NCBI GenBank assembly: GCA_944387865.1
Contig: CALXGN010000001.1
Coordinates: 1 to 64,000, forward strand
DNA from: Scatomorpha stercorigallinarum
GTDB lineage: Bacteria; Bacillota; Clostridia; Oscillospirales; Oscillospiraceae
DNA: 64,000 nt
Direction: 5' to 3'
The notes beneath the pieces were generated by a model. It saw nothing but the letters and a program-made list of their open reading frames with translations. It did not search any database and was not told the DNA's origin. Shown here in pieces: positions 7,879 to 16,072 of this stretch. The position numbers and the translations under genes were made by a program. Numbering within the stretch: position 1 is the stretch's first letter; every line of letters starts with the position of its first letter.

Positions 7879-8645
7879 CAGTGAGAGACGTATTCAACGC
7901 GCTCGCAATGCACGCACCGGTGGAGCTGAAAATGGATTTTGACAACGTCGGGCACCTGGCCGGCCGGGCGGACGCCGCCGTCACCCGGGCTGTGGTGGCG
8001 CTGGACATCACCGACGATGTGATCGCGGAGGCGGCGGAACTGGGCGCGGAGCTCATCGTCTCCCACCATCCGCTCATCTTCGGCAGCATCAAGAGCGTAA
8101 CGGATGGAGACCTCACGGGGCGAAAGCTTGTGGCCCTGCTGGGCCGCGGGATGTCCGCCATCTGCATGCACACGAACCTGGACGCGGCGCAGGGCGGCGT
8201 GAACGACGCGCTGGCCGCCGCTCTCGGCGCGCAGGTGCAGGGGGTGCTGAACAGTGAGGAATGGATCAGCCGCATCGCGGAGCTGCCGGAGGCCGTTGAG
8301 TTTGGCGAGTTCCTATCGCGTGTGAAGCTGGCGCTGGGCGCGAACGGGCTGCGCTACGCCGGGCCCGGGCGTCCGGTGAAGCGCATCGGGCTCTGCGGCG
8401 GCGCCGGGGCGGGGGATATGTACCTGGCGCTCGAGCGCGGCTGCGACACCTATGTCACCGCGGACGTCAAGCACCACGAGTTCATCGCCGCCAACGAGCT
8501 GGGCATCAACCTGGTGGACGGCGGGCATTTCCCCACGGAGAACGTGGTCGTGCCCGTGCTCGCAGGTTGGCTGCGCGCGGACTTGCCTGAGCTCGACGTG
8601 CGCATCAGCGCCGTTTGCCGGCAGCCGGAGAAGTTCTTCGTTTGA
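7875..8645 (+). CDS. Nif3-like dinuclear metal centre protein (DUF34/YqfO)
   Basis: A 256-residue protein of the Nif3/DUF34 family, which forms toroidal hexamers with a two-metal site. Metal-binding motifs seen are LIVSHHPLIF, ICMHTNLD, and the C-terminal VTADVKHHEF and DGGHFPTE. It lacks the PII-like insertion present in B. subtilis YqfO (about 370 aa), so it is the short form. Function in the cell is unsettled; a GTP-cyclohydrolase-like or metal-insertion role has been proposed for the family. Translationally coupled to trmK. Confidence 0.88.
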   Translation: MTVRDVFNALAMHAPVELKMDFDNVGHLAGRADAAVTRAVVALDITDDVIAEAAELGAELIVSHHPLIFGSIKSVTDGDLTGRKLVALLGRGMSAICMHTNLDAAQGGVNDALAAALGAQVQGVLNSEEWISRIAELPEAVEFGEFLSRVKLALGANGLRYAGPGRPVKRIGLCGGAGAGDMYLALERGCDTYVTADVKHHEFIAANELGINLVDGGHFPTENVVVPVLAGWLRADLPELDVRISAVCRQPEKFFV

Positions 8646-8652
8646 GCTGGGG

Positions 8653-8682
8653 TTGAAAAGGGCGGAAATGGAGATATATAAT
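8653..8682 (+). promoter_or_regulatory. Putative promoter of the aminotransferase gene
   Basis: TTGAAA (8653-8658) and TATAAT (8677-8682) with an 18-bp spacer. Confidence 0.55.
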
Positions 8683-8714
8683 TAGGGCATACAAAATAAT
8701 GGGAAGTGTGCCTT

Positions 8715-9905
8715 ATGAAGGAACTGTCAAAGATCGCAATGAGGGTCAACCCCTCCACCACGCTGGCCATCGACTCGCTGGCCAAGCAGATGAAAGCCGA
8801 CGGGCTGGATGTCATCAGCTTCGGCACAGGAGAGCCGGATTTCATGACGCCGGAGAACATCTCCGAGGCCGGCATCGCCGCCATCCGCGAGGGCAAGACG
8901 AAATATACACCTGCCGCGGGCATCGCGCAGCTTCGCGAGGCCGCCGCCGCGCGGCTGAAGGCCGACTGCGGCCTGGACTATGACTACACGCAGATCGTCA
9001 TCGCCTCCGGCGCGAAGCACAACGTATACGCTGCGCTGAGGGTGCTGCTCGACCCCGGCGACGAGGTGATAGTGCCCGCGCCCTACTGGGTGAGCTACTG
9101 CGAGATGGTGAGCATATGCGGCGGCGTGCCGGTCGTGGTGGAAACGGCTGAGGCAGCGGGCTTCAAGATGGCTCCCGCGCAGCTGGAAGCGGCTATCACC
9201 CCGCGCACCAAGGCGCTGATACTCAATAACCCTTCCAACCCCACGGGCATGGTGTATACGGAAGCGGAGCTGCGCGCCATCGCTGAGGTTTGCGTAAAGT
9301 ACGACCTCTACGTGATAGCCGACGAGATATACTACAAGCTGATGTACGACGGCAAGCCCTTCGTCAGCTTCGCCTCGCTGGGCGGGGACGTGAAGGAACG
9401 CACCATCGTCGTCAACGGCGTTTCCAAAAGCTACGCCATGACGGGCTGGCGCATCGGCTACTCGGCGTCCAACAGGGAAATCGCCCGGCTGATGGGCAAT
9501 TACCTCAGCCACTCGACGGGCGCCCCTTCCACCATCAGCCAGTGGGCGGCCGTGGAGGCGCTATCCGGCCAGCAGGACACCATTGAGGACATGCGCAAGG
9601 TGTTTGAAGAGCGACGCAACTACATCGTGCGCCGTATGAACACGATACCCGGCGTGAGCTGCATCATGCCGGAAGGCGCATTTTATGTGATGATGAACAT
9701 CGAAAAGCTCATCGGCCGCGCCATCGGCGGCGTTGTCATTGAGAACGACGACGTGTTCGCCGAGGCCTTCCTCAAACAGGCGCGGGTGGCCGTGGTGCCC
9801 TGTTCGGGCTTTGGCATCAGGAACTTCGTCCGTTGGACATACGCCACCAGCATGGATAACATCAGGGAAGGGCTGGATCGGCTGGAAAAGTTCCTGACGG
9901 AATAA
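8715..9905 (+). CDS. Pyridoxal-phosphate aminotransferase, aspartate aminotransferase type Ib
   Basis: A 396-residue fold-type I aminotransferase of the aspartate/prephenate aminotransferase (AAT Ib) group. Seen: FGTGEPDFMTPENI near the N terminus, the PLP-contacting LNNPSNPTGMVY, DEIYYKLMYDG, the Schiff-base lysine in NGVSKSYAMTGWRIGY, and the carboxylate-binding Arg in NFVRWTYATS. Expected reaction is transamination between aspartate (or prephenate) and 2-oxoglutarate. The ATG at 8715 is preferred over a GTG nine bases upstream because it aligns with family N termini; the ribosome site is weak. Exact substrate is not decidable from sequence. Confidence 0.88.
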   Translation: MKELSKIAMRVNPSTTLAIDSLAKQMKADGLDVISFGTGEPDFMTPENISEAGIAAIREGKTKYTPAAGIAQLREAAAARLKADCGLDYDYTQIVIASGAKHNVYAALRVLLDPGDEVIVPAPYWVSYCEMVSICGGVPVVVETAEAAGFKMAPAQLEAAITPRTKALILNNPSNPTGMVYTEAELRAIAEVCVKYDLYVIADEIYYKLMYDGKPFVSFASLGGDVKERTIVVNGVSKSYAMTGWRIGYSASNREIARLMGNYLSHSTGAPSTISQWAAVEALSGQQDTIEDMRKVFEERRNYIVRRMNTIPGVSCIMPEGAFYVMMNIEKLIGRAIGGVVIENDDVFAEAFLKQARVAVVPCSGFGIRNFVRWTYATSMDNIREGLDRLEKFLTE

Positions 9906-9950
9906 TTTGTTGTCCCCCGCGAGCATATGATTGGGCGAGGGGGGACAAGT

Positions 9951-10685
9951 GTGTTCGTTTATATCAGGATACGCGAGTGGATGCCTCTGGCCGCGGCCAC
10001 GGCGCTCATCATGCTCTGCTTCCTGCTGCCGCACGGCGGCAGTGATGACGCCCTGCCTGCCGTGGGTATGGCCGATACGGCAAGGCCCACGTTGGTCATC
10101 GACGCCGGGCATGGCGGCGAGGACGGCGGGGCTTCCACCGCCGGAGGGACGCTGGAAAGTGAGATCAACCTGGCTGTGGCGCAGAAACTGGACGCGCTGG
10201 CGCGCCTCTTCGGCGTGGACACGGTGATGACGCGCACGTCGGAAGCCATCGATTATCCGCCGGAGGCCGAGACTACGGCGGCGCGCAAGCGCGCCGATCA
10301 GAGCGCAAGGCTGCGCCTGATAAACACCACGCCGGGGGCGGTGCTGGTGAGCATACACCAGAATTTTTATCCCGACCCGCGCCCCAGCGGGCCGCAGGTG
10401 TTTTACGCGGACACGCCGGGCAGCCGCGAGCTGGCCGAGACGGCGCACAGTTACCTTGTTTCCGCGCTCGCGCCGGATAGCCGTCGCGTTGCGGCGCCGG
10501 CCAGCGAGGACATTTATCTCATGCGGGAGGCAGACTGTACGGCCATCCTGGCCGAGTGCGGCTTCCTCTCAAACCCGCAGGAGGCGGCAGCGCTGGAGAC
10601 GGAAGATCACCGCACGGCTATTGCCGCCGCGCTGCTGGCGGCGTTCCTTGAGTATTGCAGCATGGAGGACGTGACGGTCACATGA
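9951..10685 (+). CDS. cwlD: N-acetylmuramoyl-L-alanine amidase, CwlD-like
   Basis: A 244-residue zinc amidase (Amidase_3) with an N-terminal signal anchor (about residues 10-25). Zinc ligands are visible in VIDAGHGGEDGG, the Glu in SEINLAVAQK and the His in VSIHQNFY; the catalytic Glu is in ILAECGFLSNP. Size and single-domain design fit CwlD, which trims peptides from spore cortex muramic acid so that muramic lactam can form and germination enzymes can act. GTG at 9951 is preferred to ATG 9927 because GAGGGGGG lies 6 bp upstream. The 3' end overlaps radA by 4 bp (ATGA). Confidence 0.82.
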   Translation: MFVYIRIREWMPLAAATALIMLCFLLPHGGSDDALPAVGMADTARPTLVIDAGHGGEDGGASTAGGTLESEINLAVAQKLDALARLFGVDTVMTRTSEAIDYPPEAETTAARKRADQSARLRLINTTPGAVLVSIHQNFYPDPRPSGPQVFYADTPGSRELAETAHSYLVSALAPDSRRVAAPASEDIYLMREADCTAILAECGFLSNPQEAAALETEDHRTAIAAALLAAFLEYCSMEDVTVT

Positions 10686-12040
10686 AGAAAAAAACCGTGT
10701 TTTACTGCACGGAATGCGGGAATGAAACGGCAAAATGGGCCGGGCAGTGCCCGGCCTGCGGGGCGTGGAACACGCTTGTGGAGGCCCCGGCCGAGCCCAA
10801 GGCTAAGTCCGACGCCGCGCGGCCCAGAAAGGGCGGTACGGCGCCCAAGCTGCTCTCCGAGCTGGACACGCAGGAGGAGATACGCTTTCCCACCGGGCTT
10901 TCAGAGCTCGACCGCGTCCTCGGCGGCGGGGCTGTGCGCGGGAGCGTGGTACTCGTGGGCGGTGCGCCGGGCGTGGGCAAAAGCACGCTGCTGCTGCAGC
11001 TCTGCGGCCTGGTCGGCAGGAGCGAGAAGATACTCTATGTCACCGGCGAGGAGAGCCGCCGGCAGCTGAAGATGCGCGCGCAGCGGCTGGGCGTCTCGGA
11101 CGGGGAGATATACGTGCTGGCGGAGACGGACCTGGGCGAGATCGGCGCGGCCATTGACTCCACGGAGCCGACTGTGGTCATCATCGACTCCATACAGACG
11201 ATGTTCGACCCGGAGCTGGCCGCCGCGCCCGGGAGCGTCAGCCAGGTGCGCGAGTGCACGATGTCCATCATGCGCCGGGCCAAGGCGGACGGCTTCGCCG
11301 CCTTCGTCGTCGGGCACATCAACAAGGAGGGCAACATCGCCGGGCCCAAGGTGCTGGAGCACATGGTGGACTGCGTGCTCTATTTCGAGGGCGAACAGAG
11401 CATGAGCTACCGCATACTGCGCGCGGCCAAGAACCGCTTTGGCTCCACCAATGAGATCGGCGTTTTCGAGATGGCCGACCGCGGCCTGCGTGAAGTCCCG
11501 AATCCCTCCGAGACGCTGCTCTCCGGCAGGCCGACGGACACGCCGGGCACCTGTGTCGCCTGCGTGATGGAGGGCTCGCGGCCCATCCTGGCGGAGGTAC
11601 AGGCGCTGGCGGCCAAGAGCGGCTATGCCGCGGCGCGGCGCAACTCCAACGGCATCGACTACAACCGGGCGATGCTGCTGCTCGCCGTGCTGGAAAAGCG
11701 CGGCGGGCTGGCGGTGTCCGGCTGCGACGTGTACGTCAACGTCGTGGGCGGCCTGCAGCTGGACGAGCCGGCGGCCGACCTGGCGACGCTACTGGCCGTG
11801 GCGTCCAGCTACAGGGACGTGCCCATCGGCTCCGACCTTGCAGCCATCGGCGAGGTCGGCCTCTCCGGCGAGGTGCGCTCTGTCACGCAGCTCGATCACC
11901 GGCTGTCTGAGACGGCAAGGCTGGGCTTCCGCCGCTGCATCATCCCGGCGCACGTGCGGGGGGACGTCCAGGCTCCTCCGGGGCTGAAGCTGATAAGCGT
12001 GCGCAATGTGCGCGAGGCCATAAGCGAGGCATTGAAATGA
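10682..12040 (+). CDS. radA: DNA repair protein RadA (Sms)
   Basis: A 452-residue RecA-like branch-migration ATPase. An N-terminal zinc finger uses Cys9, Cys12, Cys23 and Cys26, Walker A is GAPGVGKST at residues 94-102, Walker B is VVIIDSIQ, the RadA-specific KNRFG motif is in AAKNRFGSTNEIG, and a C-terminal Lon-protease-like domain follows, as usual for the family. It acts in homologous recombination and is a full-length protein. The start codon shares bases with the stop of cwlD, and the DUF6873 gene starts in its stop codon, so the three are translationally coupled. Confidence 0.95.
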   Translation: MKKKTVFYCTECGNETAKWAGQCPACGAWNTLVEAPAEPKAKSDAARPRKGGTAPKLLSELDTQEEIRFPTGLSELDRVLGGGAVRGSVVLVGGAPGVGKSTLLLQLCGLVGRSEKILYVTGEESRRQLKMRAQRLGVSDGEIYVLAETDLGEIGAAIDSTEPTVVIIDSIQTMFDPELAAAPGSVSQVRECTMSIMRRAKADGFAAFVVGHINKEGNIAGPKVLEHMVDCVLYFEGEQSMSYRILRAAKNRFGSTNEIGVFEMADRGLREVPNPSETLLSGRPTDTPGTCVACVMEGSRPILAEVQALAAKSGYAAARRNSNGIDYNRAMLLLAVLEKRGGLAVSGCDVYVNVVGGLQLDEPAADLATLLAVASSYRDVPIGSDLAAIGEVGLSGEVRSVTQLDHRLSETARLGFRRCIIPAHVRGDVQAPPGLKLISVRNVREAISEALK

Positions 12041-12786
12041 GCGTTAAGTACATAAAAACGCCCCACCTTCCTGAGCGTAAGGTGGGGCTGCTCGCTTTGG
12101 GGGAGAGATACCGCCGGGCGCTTGAGCCGGCGCTGCTCGCGCGCGGCGTGGAGCCGCTTTGGCTGCCCGATACGCCGGGCGTGGACACCCGGCTCGCCGG
12201 CCACGCCGATCTGGCGCTTTTCCACGCCGGCGGGACAACAGTGGTGAGCGCGGGAACGCCGGACGCGGATGACAAGCTCGCCCGCCGCGGCTTAACCGTC
12301 CTGCGCGCGGGCTCTCCGCTCGGGAAAACGTACCCACTCGACGCGCGGCTCTGCGGCTGCCTGGTGGGGACTGTGTTCCTACACGATGAGCGCATCACGG
12401 ACAGGGCCGTGCTGCGCGCGCTGCCCGACGGCGTGAAGATCGCGCGCACCAGGCAGGGTTACGCCAAATGCGCCGCCTGCGTGGTGGACAGCCGCTCCAT
12501 CATCACCGCCGACGCGGGCGTGGCGCGCGCCGCGGAGGGCGCGGGGCTCGACGCGCTGCGCATAGCGCCGGGGCACATCGAACTTGAGGGCTTCGGGCAC
12601 GGCTTTATCGGCGGCGTGGCGTTCAAGCTCGCGCGGGATACCCTGGCCTTCACGGGCCGTATGGACGCGCACCCTGACTGGGCGCGCATGGAAGCGTTCC
12701 TGCGTTCGCGCAATGTGGAGCCGGTATTCTTAACGGATATGCCGGCCTTCGATATCGGCTCCGCGCTGCCGCTCAGCGAGCGCTGA
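12037..12786 (+). CDS. DUF6873 family protein (GME-fold)
   Basis: A 249-residue protein of the DUF6873 family, widespread in Clostridia and predicted to share the guanidino-group-modifying-enzyme (GME) fold. Conserved-looking patches are RQGYAKCAACVVD, ITADAGVARAA, APGHIELEGFGHGFIGG and FLTDMPAFDIGS. A Cys, a His and acidic residues in these patches could form a catalytic triad-like site, but no reaction is known. It overlaps radA by 4 bp, and its 3' end overlaps the convergent anmK by 14 bp. Confidence 0.8.
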   Translation: MSVKYIKTPHLPERKVGLLALGERYRRALEPALLARGVEPLWLPDTPGVDTRLAGHADLALFHAGGTTVVSAGTPDADDKLARRGLTVLRAGSPLGKTYPLDARLCGCLVGTVFLHDERITDRAVLRALPDGVKIARTRQGYAKCAACVVDSRSIITADAGVARAAEGAGLDALRIAPGHIELEGFGHGFIGGVAFKLARDTLAFTGRMDAHPDWARMEAFLRSRNVEPVFLTDMPAFDIGSALPLSER

Positions 12787-13981
12787 CTGAGGGCAGCGAG
12801 AGCTTGCCCATCACGGCCGCACGGCGTGCGCCCGTCACCGAGGGCAGGGCGTTCGGCTCACCGGCGAGGAAGCGGTCGCCCATGATGGCGAAAGCCACGG
12901 CCTCCTTGGCGTCGCTGTTGCCGCCTATGTCCTCCTGCGTGGAAACTTTGACTCCATATGCGCCAAAGCGGCGCGCCAGCGCGGCGAGGAGCGTGGTATT
13001 ATAGCTGCCTCCGCCGCCCACAATGATCTCGGAAGCGCAGTATTTCGGCAGGACATACCGCTCATAGGCGTCAGCTATCGACCAGGCTGTGAGCTCTGTG
13101 GCGGTGGCTGCCATGTCCTCCCAGTTGAGGCCGTGCTCATGTCCATAGGCAATGAGCTTCGCGGCGTACTGTGTGCCGAAGCGCTCGCGGCCCGTCGTCT
13201 TGGGCAGCGGGGCGGCGTAGTACTCGTCCTTTGTCAGTTCGCTGAGCAGTTCGGGACAGACCCTGCCGCGCGCGGCCATCGCGCCGCCGCGGTCAAAGCC
13301 CTGCTCTCCGCCGGTGGCAGCGGAGACGACGGCGTCGATTATCATGTTGCCCGGACCGGTGTCGAAGGCGTAGACCGCCTCCGGCGGCGAGCCGGCGGGG
13401 AGGACGGTCATGTTGCCGATGCCGCCGATGTTTTGCAGAAGCACCGTCTCATCTTCGCGGCGGTAGAGGAGGTATTCCGTAAAAGGCACGAGCGGCGCGC
13501 CCTGGCCGCCGGCGGCCATGTCCGCCACGCGGAAGTCGGATACGGTGGGGACGCCCGTGCGCTCGGCGATGACCGCGCCTTCGCCTATCTGCATCGTGCA
13601 GCGGATGTCGTAGCCGTCCTCGCGCTCGAGCACCGGCGCGTGCCAGATGGTCTGGCCGTGGGAGGCAATGAAGTCCACGTCGCGCATCTCCAGCCCGGCG
13701 GCAGAAACGACGCTGTGCGCCGCGCCGGCGAAGAGCTCGCCGAGCAGGAAGTTCATATAACAGAGCCTGTCCGCCGTCGCCTTCTTCGGGTCGAAGAGGG
13801 CGAATATTTTTTGCCGTATGGGCTCGGGGTGCGGCGTGTTGCAAAACCCCAGCAGCCGCACAGAGGGCGACTGCGCGCTGCCGCTGAGCTCGACGAGGGC
13901 GGCGTCGATGCCGTCCACAGAGGTGCCGGACATGAGGCCCACGGCCAGGCGGCGCGGCTTATCAGTGATAGTTTCCAGCAT
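12773..13981 (-). CDS. anmK: Anhydro-N-acetylmuramic acid kinase
   Basis: A 402-residue AnmK that opens the 1,6-anhydro ring of anhydroMurNAc and phosphorylates it to MurNAc-6-phosphate, the substrate of MurQ. Family motifs: GLMSGTSVDGIDAAL (nucleotide-binding start), ASHGQTIWH, VSDFRVADMAAGGQGAPL, NIGGIGNMT and DTGPGNMIID. The second ATG (13981) is preferred because AAGGAG lies 8 bp upstream. It is divergent to the AmiE-like gene, and with murQ and nagZ it forms the peptidoglycan-recycling set. Presence of both anmK and murQ implies the cell meets anhydro-muropeptides made by lytic transglycosylases. Confidence 0.93.
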   Translation of the reverse strand: MLETITDKPRRLAVGLMSGTSVDGIDAALVELSGSAQSPSVRLLGFCNTPHPEPIRQKIFALFDPKKATADRLCYMNFLLGELFAGAAHSVVSAAGLEMRDVDFIASHGQTIWHAPVLEREDGYDIRCTMQIGEGAVIAERTGVPTVSDFRVADMAAGGQGAPLVPFTEYLLYRREDETVLLQNIGGIGNMTVLPAGSPPEAVYAFDTGPGNMIIDAVVSAATGGEQGFDRGGAMAARGRVCPELLSELTKDEYYAAPLPKTTGRERFGTQYAAKLIAYGHEHGLNWEDMAATATELTAWSIADAYERYVLPKYCASEIIVGGGGSYNTTLLAALARRFGAYGVKVSTQEDIGGNSDAKEAVAFAIMGDRFLAGEPNALPSVTGARRAAVMGKLSLPSVSAR

Positions 13982-14055
13982 GTGCATCGCTCCTTATCGG
14001 TTTGGTCTGTAGGAATGGATAAAATTAGTGCCTGTATTCTAAACAAATTGCATAA

Positions 14056-14084
14056 TTGATTAACAGAAAAGGCTATGTTATAAT
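14056..14084 (+). promoter_or_regulatory. Sigma-A promoter of the recycling operon
   Basis: TTGATT (14056-14061) and TATAAT (14079-14084) with a 17-bp spacer, about 60 bp upstream of the AmiE-like start. Confidence 0.7.
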
Positions 14085-14146
14085 GTTTTCAAGTTCATGA
14101 GATATATGATACAATATTTCTGAGCAAAAGAAAAGAGGTTTTTTCC

Positions 14147-15148
14147 TTGAGCGTCGTGGGGCCGATGATGACTCAGGCCGTGGAGGACGGTGTGTTCCCC
14201 TATGGGGAATGGGCGCTGTTTGACCGCGGCGGAGTAGTGGAGTCCGGCGCCACGGAAGGCGAGGGCGGACGGTGGTTCGACCTTGCCTCACTGACAAAAG
14301 TATTCACGGCCACGGCGCTGCTCAGATATGCGAAGGAGTCCGCTCTCAGCCTTGACGAAAGCGCAGGCGCTTTACTCGGCCCGCTGCCGCCGGCGCTGGA
14401 TGGGCGGCTTCGGCGTATCACGTTGCGCGCGCTGCTGACGCACACGGCGCGGCTGCCGGCCTGGTACCCGTTTTACGCAGACGGGCGGGGGTTCTTTACG
14501 ATACTGGAAGGGCTTCCGGAATTGGATGAGGGCATGGTGTACAGCGACATCGGCTTTATGCTGCTGCGGGAAATACTGTGCCGGCTTACGGGCTCGGGAT
14601 TCGAGAGCGTGATCGACAGGTATGCCGCGCGGCCATTGAACATAAGTGAACTGTGTTTCCGTCCCGACAGGGCACTGCCGCTCGTGCCATCCTGCCGCGA
14701 CAATGCGGTGGAAGAGCGCATGTGCGCCGAGCGCGGCATTGTTTTTGACGGTTTCCGGCCGCATTTTACGGATGTTGTAGGCGAGCCCAACGACGGGAAC
14801 GCGCACTATTATTTCCACGATGTGAGCGGGCACGCGGGCCTTTTCGGCACGGCGCGGGCCGTGGCTGAGCTGGGCGTGTTCTATTTGAACACCGGCGACG
14901 CGGCCTTTTTGGGCGCTGTAATGCCGCAGGATGGCTGTGAGGGCCGCTGCCTGGGTTTCCACACGGGCGGAGCGTTCCCCAGCGGCTGCGGGCACACGGG
15001 CTTCACAGGCACCAGCATATGGCTCGACCGCGAGCGCGGCATGGGGCTGGTGATGCTCACGAACAGGCTGTATTACGACCATTTGCCGGCGGCGGACATG
15101 AGCGCCTTCCGCAGGAGGGTGCATGAAGCGCTGCTTTGCGCAAAATAG
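14147..15148 (+). CDS. Beta-lactamase-fold serine hydrolase, probable AmiE-like muropeptide amidase
   Basis: A 333-residue penicillin-binding-protein/beta-lactamase family (class C fold) enzyme without a signal peptide, so probably cytoplasmic. Catalytic motifs: SLTK (SxxK) near residue 48, YSD in place of YxN in MVYSDIGFMLL, and HTGFTG in place of KTG. Bacillus AmiE (YbbE), which strips peptide from MurNAc during recycling, belongs to this fold and sits beside murQ and nagZ as this gene does, so that role is likely by context. The start is TTG with an AGAGG site 8 bp upstream. Other esterase functions cannot be excluded. Confidence 0.75.
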   Translation: MSVVGPMMTQAVEDGVFPYGEWALFDRGGVVESGATEGEGGRWFDLASLTKVFTATALLRYAKESALSLDESAGALLGPLPPALDGRLRRITLRALLTHTARLPAWYPFYADGRGFFTILEGLPELDEGMVYSDIGFMLLREILCRLTGSGFESVIDRYAARPLNISELCFRPDRALPLVPSCRDNAVEERMCAERGIVFDGFRPHFTDVVGEPNDGNAHYYFHDVSGHAGLFGTARAVAELGVFYLNTGDAAFLGAVMPQDGCEGRCLGFHTGGAFPSGCGHTGFTGTSIWLDRERGMGLVMLTNRLYYDHLPAADMSAFRRRVHEALLCAK

Positions 15149-15172
15149 ACGAAGAAAGAGAGTGTTCTCCCG

Positions 15173-16072
15173 ATGCTGCAACTCAGCAAGCTGCCGACGG
15201 AGCAGCGCAACCCGAATACTGCCGACATCGACCGCGTATCTACCCTCGAGATGGTGCGCCGCATCAACGACGAGGACAAAAAGGTGGCCTATGCCGTGGA
15301 GCGGGAACTTGAGAATATCGCCGCGGCAGTGGACGCCATAGCGTCGGCCCTGCGCGCCGGCGGCCGGCTCATCTACTGCGGCTGCGGCACCTCCGGAAGG
15401 CTGGGCGTATTGGACGCCGCCGAGTGTCCGCCGACATACTCGGTCGATCCGGGACTGGTGCGCGGCATCATCGCCGGCGGGGAGGACGCCATGTTCCGCG
15501 CATCCGAGGGCGCGGAGGACAACGCCGCGGCCGGGGCAGACGACCTGAAGGCCATCGGCTTCAGCAGCGGGGACGTACTCGTGGGCATTGCCGCCAGCGG
15601 GCGCACGCCCTATGTGCTGGGCGCGATGAGCTACGCCAAGGAGCTTGGCGCCTGTACTGTAGCCGTCACCTGCAACAAGAATTCTGAGATGAACGCCGCA
15701 GCGGACATCGCCATCGGCGTGGAGCCCGGGCCGGAGGTCATCACCGGCTCAACGCGAATGAAGAGCGGCACGGCGGAGAAGATGGTGCTCAACATGCTCT
15801 CCACAGGTGCTATGATACGCCTTGGAAAGGTATATGGCAACCTGATGGTGGACGTGATGCCGACAAATGAAAAGCTCGTGCGGCGGGCGATATCCATCGT
15901 CTCCACGGCGGCCGGCGTCAGTGAGGAGACGGCCCGCGCCACGCTCGAGCGCTGCGGTTTCACCGTCAAGACGGCGATCGTCATGCTCAAAAAGGGGCTT
16001 GACGCCGGACAGGCGGCGCAGCTCCTGTCCGAAAACGGCGGCGTTATCGCCCGCGCGCTGGGGGAAGGATGA
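15173..16072 (+). CDS. murQ: N-acetylmuramic acid 6-phosphate etherase
   Basis: A 299-residue SIS-domain etherase that cleaves the D-lactyl ether of MurNAc-6-phosphate to give GlcNAc-6-phosphate. Diagnostic stretches are TEQRNPNTADID near the N terminus, GCGTSGRLGVLDAAECPPT with the catalytic Glu, GIAASGRTPYVLGA, and STRMKSGTAEKM. Length matches the family. It is second in the operon, 24 bp after the AmiE-like gene, and overlaps nagZ by 4 bp (ATGA). Confidence 0.95.
   Translation: MLQLSKLPTEQRNPNTADIDRVSTLEMVRRINDEDKKVAYAVERELENIAAAVDAIASALRAGGRLIYCGCGTSGRLGVLDAAECPPTYSVDPGLVRGIIAGGEDAMFRASEGAEDNAAAGADDLKAIGFSSGDVLVGIAASGRTPYVLGAMSYAKELGACTVAVTCNKNSEMNAAADIAIGVEPGPEVITGSTRMKSGTAEKMVLNMLSTGAMIRLGKVYGNLMVDVMPTNEKLVRRAISIVSTAAGVSEETARATLERCGFTVKTAIVMLKKGLDAGQAAQLLSENGGVIARALGEG

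Noticed and set aside
12773..12786. Frameshift or mis-assembly where two genes overlap
   Set aside because: The DUF6873 gene and anmK are simply convergent with a 14-bp 3' overlap; both are full length.
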